From the NCBI GenBank assembly GCA_040752355.1, contig JBFMHE010000014.1, positions 42,041 to 106,040 of the forward strand: DNA of 64,000 nucleotides, read 5' to 3'. The notes under the pieces are model-generated. The model was not told the DNA's origin. It did no database searches and saw only the letters and a list, made by a program, of their open reading frames with translations. This document shows, piece after piece, positions 42,830-51,592 of this stretch; the stretch's first letter is position 1; each line of letters begins with the position of its first letter. Source of the stretch: Nitrospirota bacterium (lineage in GTDB: Bacteria > Nitrospirota > Thermodesulfovibrionia > Thermodesulfovibrionales > Dissulfurispiraceae). A program made the translations under genes and the position numbers.

Positions 42830-42922
42830 CATCTCCCTCCCCCGTGAGCAAGAAAAAGATGCTTCCCGCGGCTTGTTCCGTACTATAATATGAATAGTGT
42901 CATGAGCAAGGGAACGGCGCCG

Positions 42923-43069
42923 ATGAAGAGGCACGGCAGCAAAAGCGTCAGGGGGAAGGGTCTCCCGGAGGGACGTGCGTTCTCTCTCTGCGCCAACAAG
43001 GACTGCAAGCTCAAGAAAGAGGCGGGCTGCAAGGGGTTCGAGGCCTGTCCCGGGTATAAAGGAAGATAA
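42923..43069 (+). CDS. Tiny Cys-rich zinc-ribbon-like protein
   Basis: This 48-residue protein reads MKRHGSKSVRGKG followed by a four-cysteine segment, CANKDC, KEAGC, EACPGYKGR. Four cysteines in 21 residues suggest a small zinc-binding or Fe-S module. AAGGGA stands 9 bases before the ATG. ATGs at 42890 and 42902 are less likely because the first adjoins TATAAT (42884-42889), which is the likely -10 box. The next gene (cyclophilin-like) starts 2 bases after the stop, so the two should be co-translated. Confidence 0.55.
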   Translation: MKRHGSKSVRGKGLPEGRAFSLCANKDCKLKKEAGCKGFEACPGYKGR

Positions 43070-43071
43070 CG

Positions 43072-43458
43072 ATGCCCCTCCCGATCTCGATAACCATGGG
43101 GCCGGTGGTCGTGGAGGCGGAGCTTTTCGATACCGCCTGCGCAAAGGCGGTGGCCGAGGCGCTCCCGCTCGAGGCCAGACCGGAGGAGTGGGGCGATGAG
43201 TTCTACTTCGCGGTCCCCCTCGCCGCCCCGCTGGACGAGACCGCAACCCTCCGGGTGAAGGCAGGGGACATCGGCTACTGGCCCCCGGGGAACGCCCTGG
43301 CGCTCTTCTTCGGCCCCACGCCGCTGAGCAAAGGAGATGATCCGGTACCGGCGAGCGAGGTGAACCTCGTCGGCCGGATCGCCGGCGATGCAGCGGTCCT
43401 GAGGCGGGCGAAGGGGGCGGTCACCGTCAGGATCGAGCAAAGACAGCCCTTGCCTTAA
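43072..43458 (+). CDS. Cyclophilin-like fold protein (PF04126/TM1367-like)
   Basis: This 128-residue protein contains the signature DIGYWPPGNALALFFGPTPLS. That is the hallmark of the small cyclophilin-like proteins of unknown biochemical role, with a VNLVGRI strand. It starts 2 bases after the tiny Cys-rich gene. The stop overlaps the stop of the convergent PhoH-like gene (43455-43458). Confidence 0.82.
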   Translation: MPLPISITMGPVVVEAELFDTACAKAVAEALPLEARPEEWGDEFYFAVPLAAPLDETATLRVKAGDIGYWPPGNALALFFGPTPLSKGDDPVPASEVNLVGRIAGDAAVLRRAKGAVTVRIEQRQPLP

Positions 43459-44705
43459 CGGATCTTGAGCAGCTCCGCCGCGCGCTCGGCGAGCCGCGAC
43501 CGGGCGCTCTTCGAGAGGTGGAGGTAGCAGAAGTCGGGCTCGTTGATGTACCTGCCGATCAGGAAGGCGAGCCCGTTGCTCTCGGCGTCGAGGTAGGGCG
43601 AATCGATCTGGGTGAGGTCGCCGGTAAATATGATCTTCGTCCCTTCTCCTGCCCTCGTGGCGATCGTGAGGGTGTCGATAGGACGCAGGTTCTGCGCCTC
43701 GTCGATGATCATGAACCGACGGGGCAGGCTCCTTCCCCTGATGTACGTCAACGGCTCGATATGGACGACGCCCGACTCGATGAGGTATTTCGCACTGTTG
43801 TATCTGACCCTTTTGCTGTCCTTCTCCTCCCGCGGCGTATAGACGAGCACCTCCAGGTTATCGAAGATGGGCTGCATCCAGGGGTTGAGCTTCGCCTCGA
43901 TATCGCCGGGCAGGTATCCCAGGTCCTTTCCCATCGGGATGACCGGACGGGCCACGATCACCTGTTCGATCTTCTTTTTCTCGTAGAGGTGCAGCCCCGC
44001 GGCCAGGGCGAGGAGCGTCTTGCCCGCTCCCGCAGTGCCGGTGAGCGCGACCATCGAGATGTCGTCCGAGATGAGCGCATCCGCTGCGCACTCCTGTTCG
44101 ACATTCTTGAAGGAGAGCCCGTAGAGCCGCTCCCGTCTCCCGATCGGCATGACCGCGTCTTTCCCGTAAAGACGATAGAGCCTGTCTCCCTCGAGGCGGT
44201 AGCGTACGGAGGCGATGCCGTTCTGGTAATCGCCGTCTTCGCCGATGATCTTTCCGTAGTTTTGAAAGAGCGTCGTCTTGTCGCTCTTGTAGTCCTGGGC
44301 GTGCACGCCCTGCGCCTCGGCCTTGATGCGCACCGACGTATCTTTCGAGACGACGATGACCGGGACGCTCCCGTTATGCTCTTTCCTGATCCTCAGGGCG
44401 GTCTCGACGATCCGGTCGTCGGCGGTGAGCTTGTTGGCAGGAGCGTCCTTGAAGGTGACGTCGATCCGTACGGTGCCGCCGTCCGGAAGCGGCACCCCCT
44501 TGTGGATATCTCCCTTGTCGCAGAAGTGGTCGATTTGACGCAAGGCTTCGCGGGCGGTGTAGTTCTCTTTCTTCAGCTTGTCCAGTTCCTCGATAACGGC
44601 GATCGGGATGATGCGGTGGTTATCGCCGAACTCGTTGAGAGCGAGGGGGTCATGGACCAGGACACTGGTATCGAACACGAATACTTTCTGCAGCGATGGT
44701 GTCAT
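43455..44705 (-). CDS. PIN-PhoH family ATPase/ribonuclease
   Basis: This 416-residue protein combines a PIN domain (FVFDTSVLVHDP, plus AVIEELDKLK and RIVETALRI) with a PhoH-type ATPase. The ATPase has Walker A GTAGAGKTLLAL, Walker B FMIIDEAQNL and an arginine finger-like GDLTQIDSP. It is the YlaK/PhoH2-type enzyme, an ATP-driven RNA nuclease or helicase. Length and order are normal. Its stop overlaps the convergent cyclophilin-like gene by 4 bases. Confidence 0.92.
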   Translation of the reverse strand: MTPSLQKVFVFDTSVLVHDPLALNEFGDNHRIIPIAVIEELDKLKKENYTAREALRQIDHFCDKGDIHKGVPLPDGGTVRIDVTFKDAPANKLTADDRIVETALRIRKEHNGSVPVIVVSKDTSVRIKAEAQGVHAQDYKSDKTTLFQNYGKIIGEDGDYQNGIASVRYRLEGDRLYRLYGKDAVMPIGRRERLYGLSFKNVEQECAADALISDDISMVALTGTAGAGKTLLALAAGLHLYEKKKIEQVIVARPVIPMGKDLGYLPGDIEAKLNPWMQPIFDNLEVLVYTPREEKDSKRVRYNSAKYLIESGVVHIEPLTYIRGRSLPRRFMIIDEAQNLRPIDTLTIATRAGEGTKIIFTGDLTQIDSPYLDAESNGLAFLIGRYINEPDFCYLHLSKSARSRLAERAAELLKIR

Positions 44706-45014
44706 AGACAGTGCGCTCCGGTGGAATGACGAGCGCTCCTCCTTCCAAGAGTCATGAATGGTGCACGGAACGCATCTATATTACCAGATTGGCCGGGATA
44801 AGTGAGCATCCTGCCGCTCCTCCAGGGCTGCAGGACCGGAATATCCAATAACGGCAAGGAGCTTTTCCGTCAGGGCCTTTATAAGAGATGCCGGATATGG
44901 TATCTTTGAATAAGAGCCGTTCCCGCACCAGACCAGCAGTTCTGCCGGTATTCGTTGGTATTCGTTGCCTTTGACATACAGACAAGCCTTTTACGCCAGT
45001 GATGATGAGGTGGG
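44706..45014. other. Divergent intergenic region between phoH-like and activase genes
   Basis: No gene is seen in these 309 bases. A duplicated ten-base unit (GGTATTCGTT twice) lies near 44948-44970, then TTGACA without a good -10. The region probably carries both promoters, but none is clear. Confidence 0.3.
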
Positions 45015-48000
45015 ATGATGCATTTCGTCGGTCTTGACGCAGGTTCGGTGAGTGTGAAGGTTGCGGTGCTCGACAAAGAGGGCGCCAAGGTAAAGGGGCG
45101 CTATGTACGGCATTACGGACACCCGGTCAACGCAGCGCTCGACCTCCTTCGTGAAATAAAGGACGCTTACCCCGAAAGCGGGCTCTCCCTGACCGGCTCC
45201 GCCTCCCGGGTCATTGCCGCTGCGCTGAAGATCAAGCCGGTCAACGAGGTCGTCGCGCAGTCCTATTCGGTCCGAAAGCTCTATCCCCGCATCAGGACCA
45301 TCATCGAGATGGGCGGCGAGGACTCGAAGCTGATTCTCCTCGACGAGGGGAGGATACGGGACTTCTCGATGAATTCGCTCTGCGCCGCCGGCACCGGCTC
45401 CTTCCTGGAGCAGCAGGCGGAGCGGCTCCGGCTGGGCATCGAAGAGTTCAGCGCGCTCGCCGTGCAGTCGCGGCGGCCCTCCAAGGTAGCAGGCCGCTGC
45501 AGCGTCTTCGCCAAGTCGGACATGATACACCTGCAGCAGATCGCCACGCCCGTCGAGGATATCGTGGCAGGGCTCTGCTTTGCCGTAGCGCGGAACTTCA
45601 AGGGAACCATCGCCCGGGGCCGTGACATCGTGCCCCCGGTCGCCTTCCAGGGCGGGGTGGCGGCCAACAAGGGCATGGTGCGGGCCTTCAAGGAGGTCTT
45701 CGAGCTCGACGAGCTCTTCATTCCCGACGATTTCGCCCTCATGGGCGCCCTCGGCGCTGCGATGAGGGACAGGGACGAGGGGCTGTTCACCGCCTTCTCC
45801 ATCGAGACACTGGAGGAATATCTCCGTACTACGTCTTATGATGAAAGGGGACACGCGCCGCTGTTCGGTCAGGAGGATGACTTCCCCGAGCGCCACCTGG
45901 GCGGCTCCGCAGCATGCCCCTCGTTCAGCGGGAGGCCGGGCGGCAAGGAGGCGCCGGCAGGCGGCAGCGATCACGCGCCGCCGGTCACCGCGTATCTCGG
46001 CATCGATATCGGCTCGATCAGCACCAATCTTGCAGTGATCGACGAGAGCGGCACGCTCCTCGCAAAGCGGTATCTCATGACCGCGGGCCGGCCTATCGAC
46101 GCGGTGCGGCAGGGCCTGGCCGAGATCCAGGGAGAGCTCGGCGATACCGTCGAGATCCGGGGCGTCGGGACCACTGGGTCGGGCAGGTACATGATCGCCG
46201 ATTATGTCGGCGCCGATATCGTGAAGAACGAGATCACGGCCCAGGCCGCAGCAGCGATCTTCATCAATCCCGAGGTCGACACGATCCTCGAGATCGGGGG
46301 ACAGGACTCGAAATATATCTCTCTCCGGGACGGCATTATCATAGACTTCGAGATGAACAAGGCCTGTGCCGCGGGCACCGGCTCGTTCATCGAGGAGCAG
46401 GCCGAGAAGCTCGATATCTCGGTAAAGGGGGAGTTCGCCGCGCGCTCCTTCCGGTCGAAGAGCCCTTGCAGGCTCGGTGAACGCTGCACCGTCTTCATGG
46501 AGAACTCCCTGATGGCGAGCCTCCAGAGGGGCGCCGACAAGGACAATCTTGTCGCCGGCCTCGCCTACTCCATTGTCCAGAACTATGTGAACCGCGTCGT
46601 TGCCGGCAAGCCGATCGGCAGGACCGTATTTTTCCAGGGCGGGGTCGCCTTCAATAAGGCGGTGGTGGCTGCGTTCGAGCGGTATCTCGGCAAAGAGGTG
46701 ATCGTCCCTCCCCATCATGACGTCACCGGCGCCATAGGCATGGCCCTTATCGCTCTGCGATATATGCAAAGCCGCGATGCGTCGTGCGCCACGATGTTCA
46801 AGGGCTTCGCCTTATCGCAGCGGGGTTACGAGGTCAGCTCCTTCGCGTGCAAGGGCTGTTCGAACGTCTGTGAGATCAACAAGATCAAGATGCAGGGAGA
46901 GGACGGACATCTTTTCTACGGCGGCCGGTGCGAAAAGTACGACCTCCGCCGCGCCCGGCGCTCGTCGCTTCCCGACCTCTTCTCGTTCAGGGAGGAGATG
47001 CTCTGGAAAGACCATGAGCACTACCTCAATGAGCTCTCGGTGGCGACGGGCGAAGCCGATCCTGCGGAGGCTGCCGCAGGGCGTGTGAAGCGGCACGCCT
47101 CGCGGGGAACGATCGGTATCCCCTATATTTTTTATCTCCACGACTACCTGCCGTTCTGGTCGACGCTCCTCTGGGAGCTCGGGTTCGATGTCGTCGTCTC
47201 TCCGAAGACGAACAAGCAGATCATCACCCTCGGCCTCGAAAATGTCCTTTCCGAAGCATGTTTCCCCGTGAAGGTCGCGCATGGGCATATCAAGTATCTC
47301 GTCGACACCGGCATCGATGCCGTGCTCCTCCCGAGCTTCATCGATATCGGCCAGGCTGGCCCGGGCGGAAGCGACTGCCCGCGCGGCCTCGCATGCCCGC
47401 ATACCCAGACGATCCCCTATGTCTCGAAGGCTGCCATCAAGGGAGTACGGGCCCTGACACCGGTCGTGGACAGCGGCCGCGGGCAGCAGCATTTGGTGGG
47501 GGAGGTCGCCGCCGCGCTCGGCCGCTACGGGATCAGGAAGAGCGATGTCGAGCGGGCGCTTCCTGCTGCCGCGGCATCGCAGGAGCGCTTCACGAAGGCT
47601 GTCAAGGAAAAGGGAAGGGAAGTGCTCGCCGACCTCGCGGCAGGGGGGATGAGGGCGGTGGTGATCGTCGGCAGGGCGTATAATGCCTTTGACCCGAGCG
47701 TCAACCTCGAGATCCCGAAAAAGCTCTCGACCATCGAGGTGCTTTCTCTTCCCATGGATATGCTCCCCCTCGAATCCGTATCGATCTCCCGGTCATGGCC
47801 GAACATGTACTGGCGGTCGGGGCAGCGGATCCTGAAGGCGGCGCGTCTTATCAACACGACGCCGAATCTGCATGCCATTTATATCGGCAACTTCTCGTGC
47901 GGGCCCGATTCCTTTATCCTGAAGTATTTCAAGGAAGAGATGCGGAGCAAGCCTTTCCTCCACATAGAGATCGACGAGCACAGCGCCGACGCAGGCGCCA

Positions 48001-49328
48001 TTACCCGATGCGAGGCGTTTCTCGACAGCATCGAGCAGCAGAACGGCCCGCAGCGAGCGCAGCGGCGCGAAAGCAGCGGGGCGCGGAAACACGTGAGCGC
48101 GGAAGAAGGCGGCGCTCCCCAGGCGGTCCTCCGCTCGTCCGATCTCGAAGGGCGTACCGTCTTCATCCCCCACATGGCCGACCATGCCTTTGCACTCAAG
48201 GCAGCTTTTACCTGCTGCGGGGTGCGTGCGGAGGTCCTGCCCCCCTCTGATAAGGAATCCGTCGATATCGGCAGGCGGTATGTGTCCGGAAAGGAGTGCT
48301 TCCCCTATCTGGTGACGGCCGGGGATATGCTCAAGAAGGCCCTTGCTCCTGATTTCAGACCCGAGCAGTCGGCGTTTTTCATGCCTTCCGGTACAGGGCC
48401 CTGCAGGTTCGGGCAGTACAACATCTCCCATAAGATGATCCTCGAGAAGCTCGGTCTCGGCGGCGTCCCCATCTTTGCTCCGAACCAGGACGTGGGCTTC
48501 TACCGCGATCTGGGTATCGCCGGGAGCGACTTTTCGATGGCGGCCTGGAAGGGCATCATCGCCTACGAGCTGCTGACCAAGTGTCTCCACGAAACGAGGC
48601 CCTATGAGCGCTCCGCCGGCGACGCCGAGGCGTTGTACCGGCAGTATCACGAACGGATCTCCCGTGCGCTCCAGAGCAGGAACGGGGCCATGGAACGTCT
48701 CCTCAGGGACATGCGCGACGGCTTCGAGGCGATCCCCCGCCGCCGGGAGCAGAGATCGCTCATCGGCATCATCGGCGAGATCTTCGTCCGGACACACCAG
48801 TTTTCGAACGAAGACCTGGTGCGGAAGATAGAGGCACTGGGCGGCGAAGTCTGGCTCGCGCCCATCGAGGAGTGGGTCTACTATGTCAATACGATGTCGC
48901 TGCGCAAAGCCTTGATTAAAAGGCGCAGGTCTGATATGATGAATATTCTCCTGAAACGGTTCTTCCAGAAGCGTATCGAGCACCGGTACGGCAGCGCCTT
49001 CAAGGGGTTCCTCAAGACTCTGAAGGAGCCTGAAACAGGAGAGATACTGAAGAAGGCGGCGCCCTACGTCCATGATTCGTTCGAGGGCGAGACGGTCCTG
49101 AGCATCGGCAAGGCGGTCGATCTCATCGAGCGCGGGGCAGCGGGAATCATCAGCGCGATGCCGTTCGGATGCATGCCCGGCACCATCGTCGCAGCGCTCC
49201 TGAAGGCGATCACGAGGGATTACGGGATACCCTGCATCAGTATCCCTTACGATGGTACGGAATCACCGGCCGTGGCGCTCCATATCGAGGCATTCATGGA
49301 GACGGTCGGGACGGATAAGGACAAGTAA
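45015..49328 (+). CDS. Giant two-headed acyl-CoA dehydratase activase (BadF/BcrA/HgdC-like)
   Basis: This 1437-residue protein has two BadF/HgdC-type ASKHA ATPase domains, at about 1-275 (VGLDAGSVSVKVAV, CAAGTGSF, CSVFAKSD) and about 325-600 (LGIDIGSISTNLAV, CAAGTGSF, CTVFMENS). Each keeps the two Cys ligands of the bridging [4Fe-4S] cluster that is normally shared by a homodimer. A Cys-rich CKGCSNVCEI region lies near 613. A DUF2229-like part (near 700-1000) and a HgdB-like dehydratase segment (from about 1045) follow. It would transfer electrons with ATP to a 2-hydroxyacyl-CoA dehydratase or similar low-potential enzyme. Anaerobe signature; partners not in the window. Confidence 0.88.
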   Translation: MMHFVGLDAGSVSVKVAVLDKEGAKVKGRYVRHYGHPVNAALDLLREIKDAYPESGLSLTGSASRVIAAALKIKPVNEVVAQSYSVRKLYPRIRTIIEMGGEDSKLILLDEGRIRDFSMNSLCAAGTGSFLEQQAERLRLGIEEFSALAVQSRRPSKVAGRCSVFAKSDMIHLQQIATPVEDIVAGLCFAVARNFKGTIARGRDIVPPVAFQGGVAANKGMVRAFKEVFELDELFIPDDFALMGALGAAMRDRDEGLFTAFSIETLEEYLRTTSYDERGHAPLFGQEDDFPERHLGGSAACPSFSGRPGGKEAPAGGSDHAPPVTAYLGIDIGSISTNLAVIDESGTLLAKRYLMTAGRPIDAVRQGLAEIQGELGDTVEIRGVGTTGSGRYMIADYVGADIVKNEITAQAAAAIFINPEVDTILEIGGQDSKYISLRDGIIIDFEMNKACAAGTGSFIEEQAEKLDISVKGEFAARSFRSKSPCRLGERCTVFMENSLMASLQRGADKDNLVAGLAYSIVQNYVNRVVAGKPIGRTVFFQGGVAFNKAVVAAFERYLGKEVIVPPHHDVTGAIGMALIALRYMQSRDASCATMFKGFALSQRGYEVSSFACKGCSNVCEINKIKMQGEDGHLFYGGRCEKYDLRRARRSSLPDLFSFREEMLWKDHEHYLNELSVATGEADPAEAAAGRVKRHASRGTIGIPYIFYLHDYLPFWSTLLWELGFDVVVSPKTNKQIITLGLENVLSEACFPVKVAHGHIKYLVDTGIDAVLLPSFIDIGQAGPGGSDCPRGLACPHTQTIPYVSKAAIKGVRALTPVVDSGRGQQHLVGEVAAALGRYGIRKSDVERALPAAAASQERFTKAVKEKGREVLADLAAGGMRAVVIVGRAYNAFDPSVNLEIPKKLSTIEVLSLPMDMLPLESVSISRSWPNMYWRSGQRILKAARLINTTPNLHAIYIGNFSCGPDSFILKYFKEEMRSKPFLHIEIDEHSADAGAITRCEAFLDSIEQQNGPQRAQRRESSGARKHVSAEEGGAPQAVLRSSDLEGRTVFIPHMADHAFALKAAFTCCGVRAEVLPPSDKESVDIGRRYVSGKECFPYLVTAGDMLKKALAPDFRPEQSAFFMPSGTGPCRFGQYNISHKMILEKLGLGGVPIFAPNQDVGFYRDLGIAGSDFSMAAWKGIIAYELLTKCLHETRPYERSAGDAEALYRQYHERISRALQSRNGAMERLLRDMRDGFEAIPRRREQRSLIGIIGEIFVRTHQFSNEDLVRKIEALGGEVWLAPIEEWVYYVNTMSLRKALIKRRRSDMMNILLKRFFQKRIEHRYGSAFKGFLKTLKEPETGEILKKAAPYVHDSFEGETVLSIGKAVDLIERGAAGIISAMPFGCMPGTIVAALLKAITRDYGIPCISIPYDGTESPAVALHIEAFMETVGTDKDK

Positions 49329-49371
49329 GAAGTAAGAAGTAAGAAGTAAGAAGTAAGAAGTAAGAAGTAAG
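49323..49371 (+). repeat. Seven tandem copies of AAGTAAG
   Basis: A perfect heptanucleotide microsatellite, seven units, begins in the last codon of the activase gene; the first unit supplies its stop. Copy number may vary between strains. Confidence 0.85.
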
Positions 49372-49476
49372 AAGAAGGGGGAGCTTAGGGGAGTTCTTTT
49401 ATTCTGGCTCCTGTCTTCACTTCCTACTCCTCAGTTCTCATTTTTAACTTATATTCCCGGAAAAGGAGGTGATGGT

Positions 49477-49566
49477 GTGGGCAGTGTCGTGAAATGGCGC
49501 AAGAAGAAAATGCGTAAACACAAGCACAAAAAGCTCCGCAGGCTGACGCGGTCGCAACGGAGATAA
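49477..49566 (+). CDS. AURKAIP1/COX24-domain small ribosomal protein (bS22-like)
   Basis: This 29-residue protein is almost only basic residues (VVKWRKKKMRKHKHKKLRRL), as in the AURKAIP1/COX24 family of tiny bacterial ribosome-associated proteins (bS22 in some lineages). GTG 49477 is chosen because AAAGGAGGTGAT ends 3 bases upstream, an almost full match to the anti-Shine-Dalgarno sequence. Such a strong site on a short highly basic gene supports abundant expression. It is too short for most gene callers and easily missed. Confidence 0.8.
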   Translation: MGSVVKWRKKKMRKHKHKKLRRLTRSQRR

Positions 49567-49578
49567 GGGGAACCGTCC

Positions 49579-49788
49579 ATGAAGGATATCATTATCTTGC
49601 AGGAGAAGATGACGCTGCTGGAGCAAGAGGTGAAGACCCTGACCGACAAGATCAGCACCCTCGAAGCATCGCTGGCCGAGCTGGACGATCTCAAGCTCGA
49701 AGTGCGCGGGCTGAAGCTCTTCCTCGGAAGAGTGCATCCCGATTTCATGACCCAGCTCCCCGAGGCCCTCAAGAAGCTGAGCGACTAG
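49579..49788 (+). CDS. Small coiled-coil protein, unknown function
   Basis: This 69-residue protein is dominated by a heptad pattern: LQEKMTLLEQEVKTLTDKI and LEASLAELDDLKLEVRGL. It has no membrane segment and no Cys. It starts 12 bases after the bS22-like stop, which suggests co-transcription. I see nothing pointing to function. Confidence 0.65.
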   Translation: MKDIIILQEKMTLLEQEVKTLTDKISTLEASLAELDDLKLEVRGLKLFLGRVHPDFMTQLPEALKKLSD

Positions 49789-49885
49789 CCGACGCGCGTT
49801 CTATAGCGTGGGGGGCGGACCGCTCCTCTGCCGTACCCGCAGCGGTTTCCGGTACCGCGTATTTTGCCCTTTTGTTACGGGCATT

Positions 49886-49894
49886 TGCTATAAT
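49886..49894 (+). promoter_or_regulatory. Extended -10 promoter giving a near leaderless transcript
   Basis: TGCTATAAT (TGn plus perfect TATAAT at 49889-49894) stands 5 bases before the start codon at 49900. The transcript would start at about 49900-49902, so no ribosome site is possible. Confidence 0.6.
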
Positions 49895-49899
49895 AAAAA

Positions 49900-50913
49900 A
49901 TGTCTTTCTCCATACCACCGTTCTCGACAACCGGAATAGGCAGCCTGCCCCATACGCGAGCAGAAGATGCCTGCGAGCTCGTGCTCAGATCCTTCGATAT
50001 ACCCTTCTGGCCCCAGCTGCCCCGTCTCTCGTTTCATGAGTCGATGATCGTCCAGTATTCCGAGGGCATGCCCTATCTCCGGATCAACGAGCAGGACCAG
50101 GTCGCCTGGGTCATGCGCGACTCGAGCGATGAGCTCGAACGGTTCTATGAATCCTGCTCCGATATGGCCCGGATCGCCATATCGGAAGATTATGCCGCAG
50201 GGCTCCACGCCTTCCTGAAGATGATCAGGGGCAGGAGGTTCCCCCTGCTCAAGGGCCATGTCACCGGACCGGTGACCTATACGCTCGGGCTCAAGGATAA
50301 TTACGGACGGTATGTCTTTTTCGACGAGGAGCTGCGGGAGGTCTCGTCCATGCTGCTCAAGGCGAAGATCCGCTGGCAGGTGGACATGCTGAAGCAGCAC
50401 GCCGACGGCGTGGTCATCTTTATCGACGAGCCGATCCTTTCGGCGCTGGGGAGCTCCTCGTACCTCGGGGTCGATGCAGGAGAAGCGGAGCGCCTGTTGA
50501 AAGACAGCATCAGTGCGGTCGAAGAGGCGGGAGGCATCCCCGGCATCCACTGCTGCGGGAGGGCCGATTGGCCGATGGTCCTCAGGAGCGGCGCCGGGAT
50601 CGTCAACTTCGACGCCTTCGAATACTTCGACTCCCTCGCCCTGTACCATGACGAGGTCAAGCAGTTCCTCGAGGGCGGAGGATACCTCGCGTGGGGCATG
50701 GTCCCCACGTCCGATGCGATCGGCAGCATCGACGATGCGCAGCTGGCGTCGCGCATAAAGGAGCATATCGGGAAGCTGGGCCGCAGTGTTTCCCCCGAGC
50801 TGGTCGCGAGCCGCCTGCTCCTGACCCCTTCGTGCGGCACCGGATCCCGCAGCATCGAGGAGACGACGAGGATCTTTCAACTGCTGATGCGCCTGAAAGA
50901 GGACGCAGCGTAG
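49900..50913 (+). CDS. Core-MetE-like methyltransferase (UROD/MetE-like family)
   Basis: This 337-residue TIM-barrel protein resembles the catalytic half of cobalamin-independent methionine synthase. It has the zinc ligand set H217, C219 (HCC in GIHCCGRADW) and C312 (TPSCGTGS), and GHVTGPVTYTLGL near the substrate site. It lacks the N-terminal half of MetE, like archaeal and anaerobe core-MetE proteins that take methyl groups from a corrinoid protein. It has a likely leaderless start (see promoter entry). The following gene, tmk, starts at its stop codon. Confidence 0.8.
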   Translation: MSFSIPPFSTTGIGSLPHTRAEDACELVLRSFDIPFWPQLPRLSFHESMIVQYSEGMPYLRINEQDQVAWVMRDSSDELERFYESCSDMARIAISEDYAAGLHAFLKMIRGRRFPLLKGHVTGPVTYTLGLKDNYGRYVFFDEELREVSSMLLKAKIRWQVDMLKQHADGVVIFIDEPILSALGSSSYLGVDAGEAERLLKDSISAVEEAGGIPGIHCCGRADWPMVLRSGAGIVNFDAFEYFDSLALYHDEVKQFLEGGGYLAWGMVPTSDAIGSIDDAQLASRIKEHIGKLGRSVSPELVASRLLLTPSCGTGSRSIEETTRIFQLLMRLKEDAA

Positions 50914-51557
50914 TGGCGAGGAGCACGGGCTTATTCATCTCCTTTGAGGGCATCGAGGGGACCGGCAAGACGACGCAGGCGCAGCTCCTCTCCGCGCGCC
51001 TTTCCGCCCGGGGGCACCGCACGGTCCTTACCCACGAGCCCGGCGGAACGGTCATCGGCGACCGCGTACGGGAGATCCTGCTTCTTCCCGAGCACAGGGA
51101 GATGTCTTCCACCACCGAGCTGCTCCTGTACAACGCCGCGCGGGCGCAGCACCTCGCCGAGCTCATCCTGCCTGCCCTCGAGAGGGGAGACGCGGTCATC
51201 ACCGACCGGTTTGCCGATTCCACTGTCGCCTACCAGGGCTATGCGCGGGGGATCGACCTGACGCTGATCACGTCTCTCGATGGCATAGCGACAGGAGGGA
51301 CCAGGCCTGAGCTTACGATCCTCTTCGATCTCGATGTCGAGACCGGCCTCAGAAGGAACCGGGATATCAACAAGGTGGACCGGCTCGAGCTCGAGACGAT
51401 CGAGTTCCATCGCAGGGTGCGCGAGGGATTTCTGGAGATCGCCCGTGCCGAACCCGGCAGAGTGAAAGTGGTCGATGCCTCCCTTCCGCCCGAGGCGGTC
51501 GCGGAGCGGGTATGGGAAATAGTGCAAACCAAATTAAGAGATCAAAATCAGGAATGA
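50913..51557 (+). CDS. tmk: dTMP kinase
   Basis: This 214-residue protein has the P-loop FEGIEGTGKTTQAQ, the DR-x motif ITDRFADSTVAYQGYARG, and the LID region around RRNRDINKVDR. It phosphorylates dTMP to dTDP for DNA synthesis. The GTG at 50913 shares its G with the upstream TAG stop, and AGAGGA stands about 9 bases before. It opens the tmk-holB-PSP1-metG group. Confidence 0.93.
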   Translation: MARSTGLFISFEGIEGTGKTTQAQLLSARLSARGHRTVLTHEPGGTVIGDRVREILLLPEHREMSSTTELLLYNAARAQHLAELILPALERGDAVITDRFADSTVAYQGYARGIDLTLITSLDGIATGGTRPELTILFDLDVETGLRRNRDINKVDRLELETIEFHRRVREGFLEIARAEPGRVKVVDASLPPEAVAERVWEIVQTKLRDQNQE

Positions 51558-51592
51558 GAAACTGAGGAGTTCCTCTATTTTGGATTTTTAAT

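Noticed and set aside
42890..42922. Longer start for the tiny Cys-rich gene at ATG 42890
   Set aside because: The TATAAT at 42884-42889 directly adjoins that ATG, so the transcript would start inside it. ATG 42923 has AAGGGA at a proper distance.
44991..46769. Antisense open frame of 592 codons opposite the activase gene
   Set aside because: No recognisable domain, and the activase on the plus strand is certain.
49323..49371. CRISPR-like array
   Set aside because: The units are only 7 bases and contiguous, with no spacers; it is a microsatellite.
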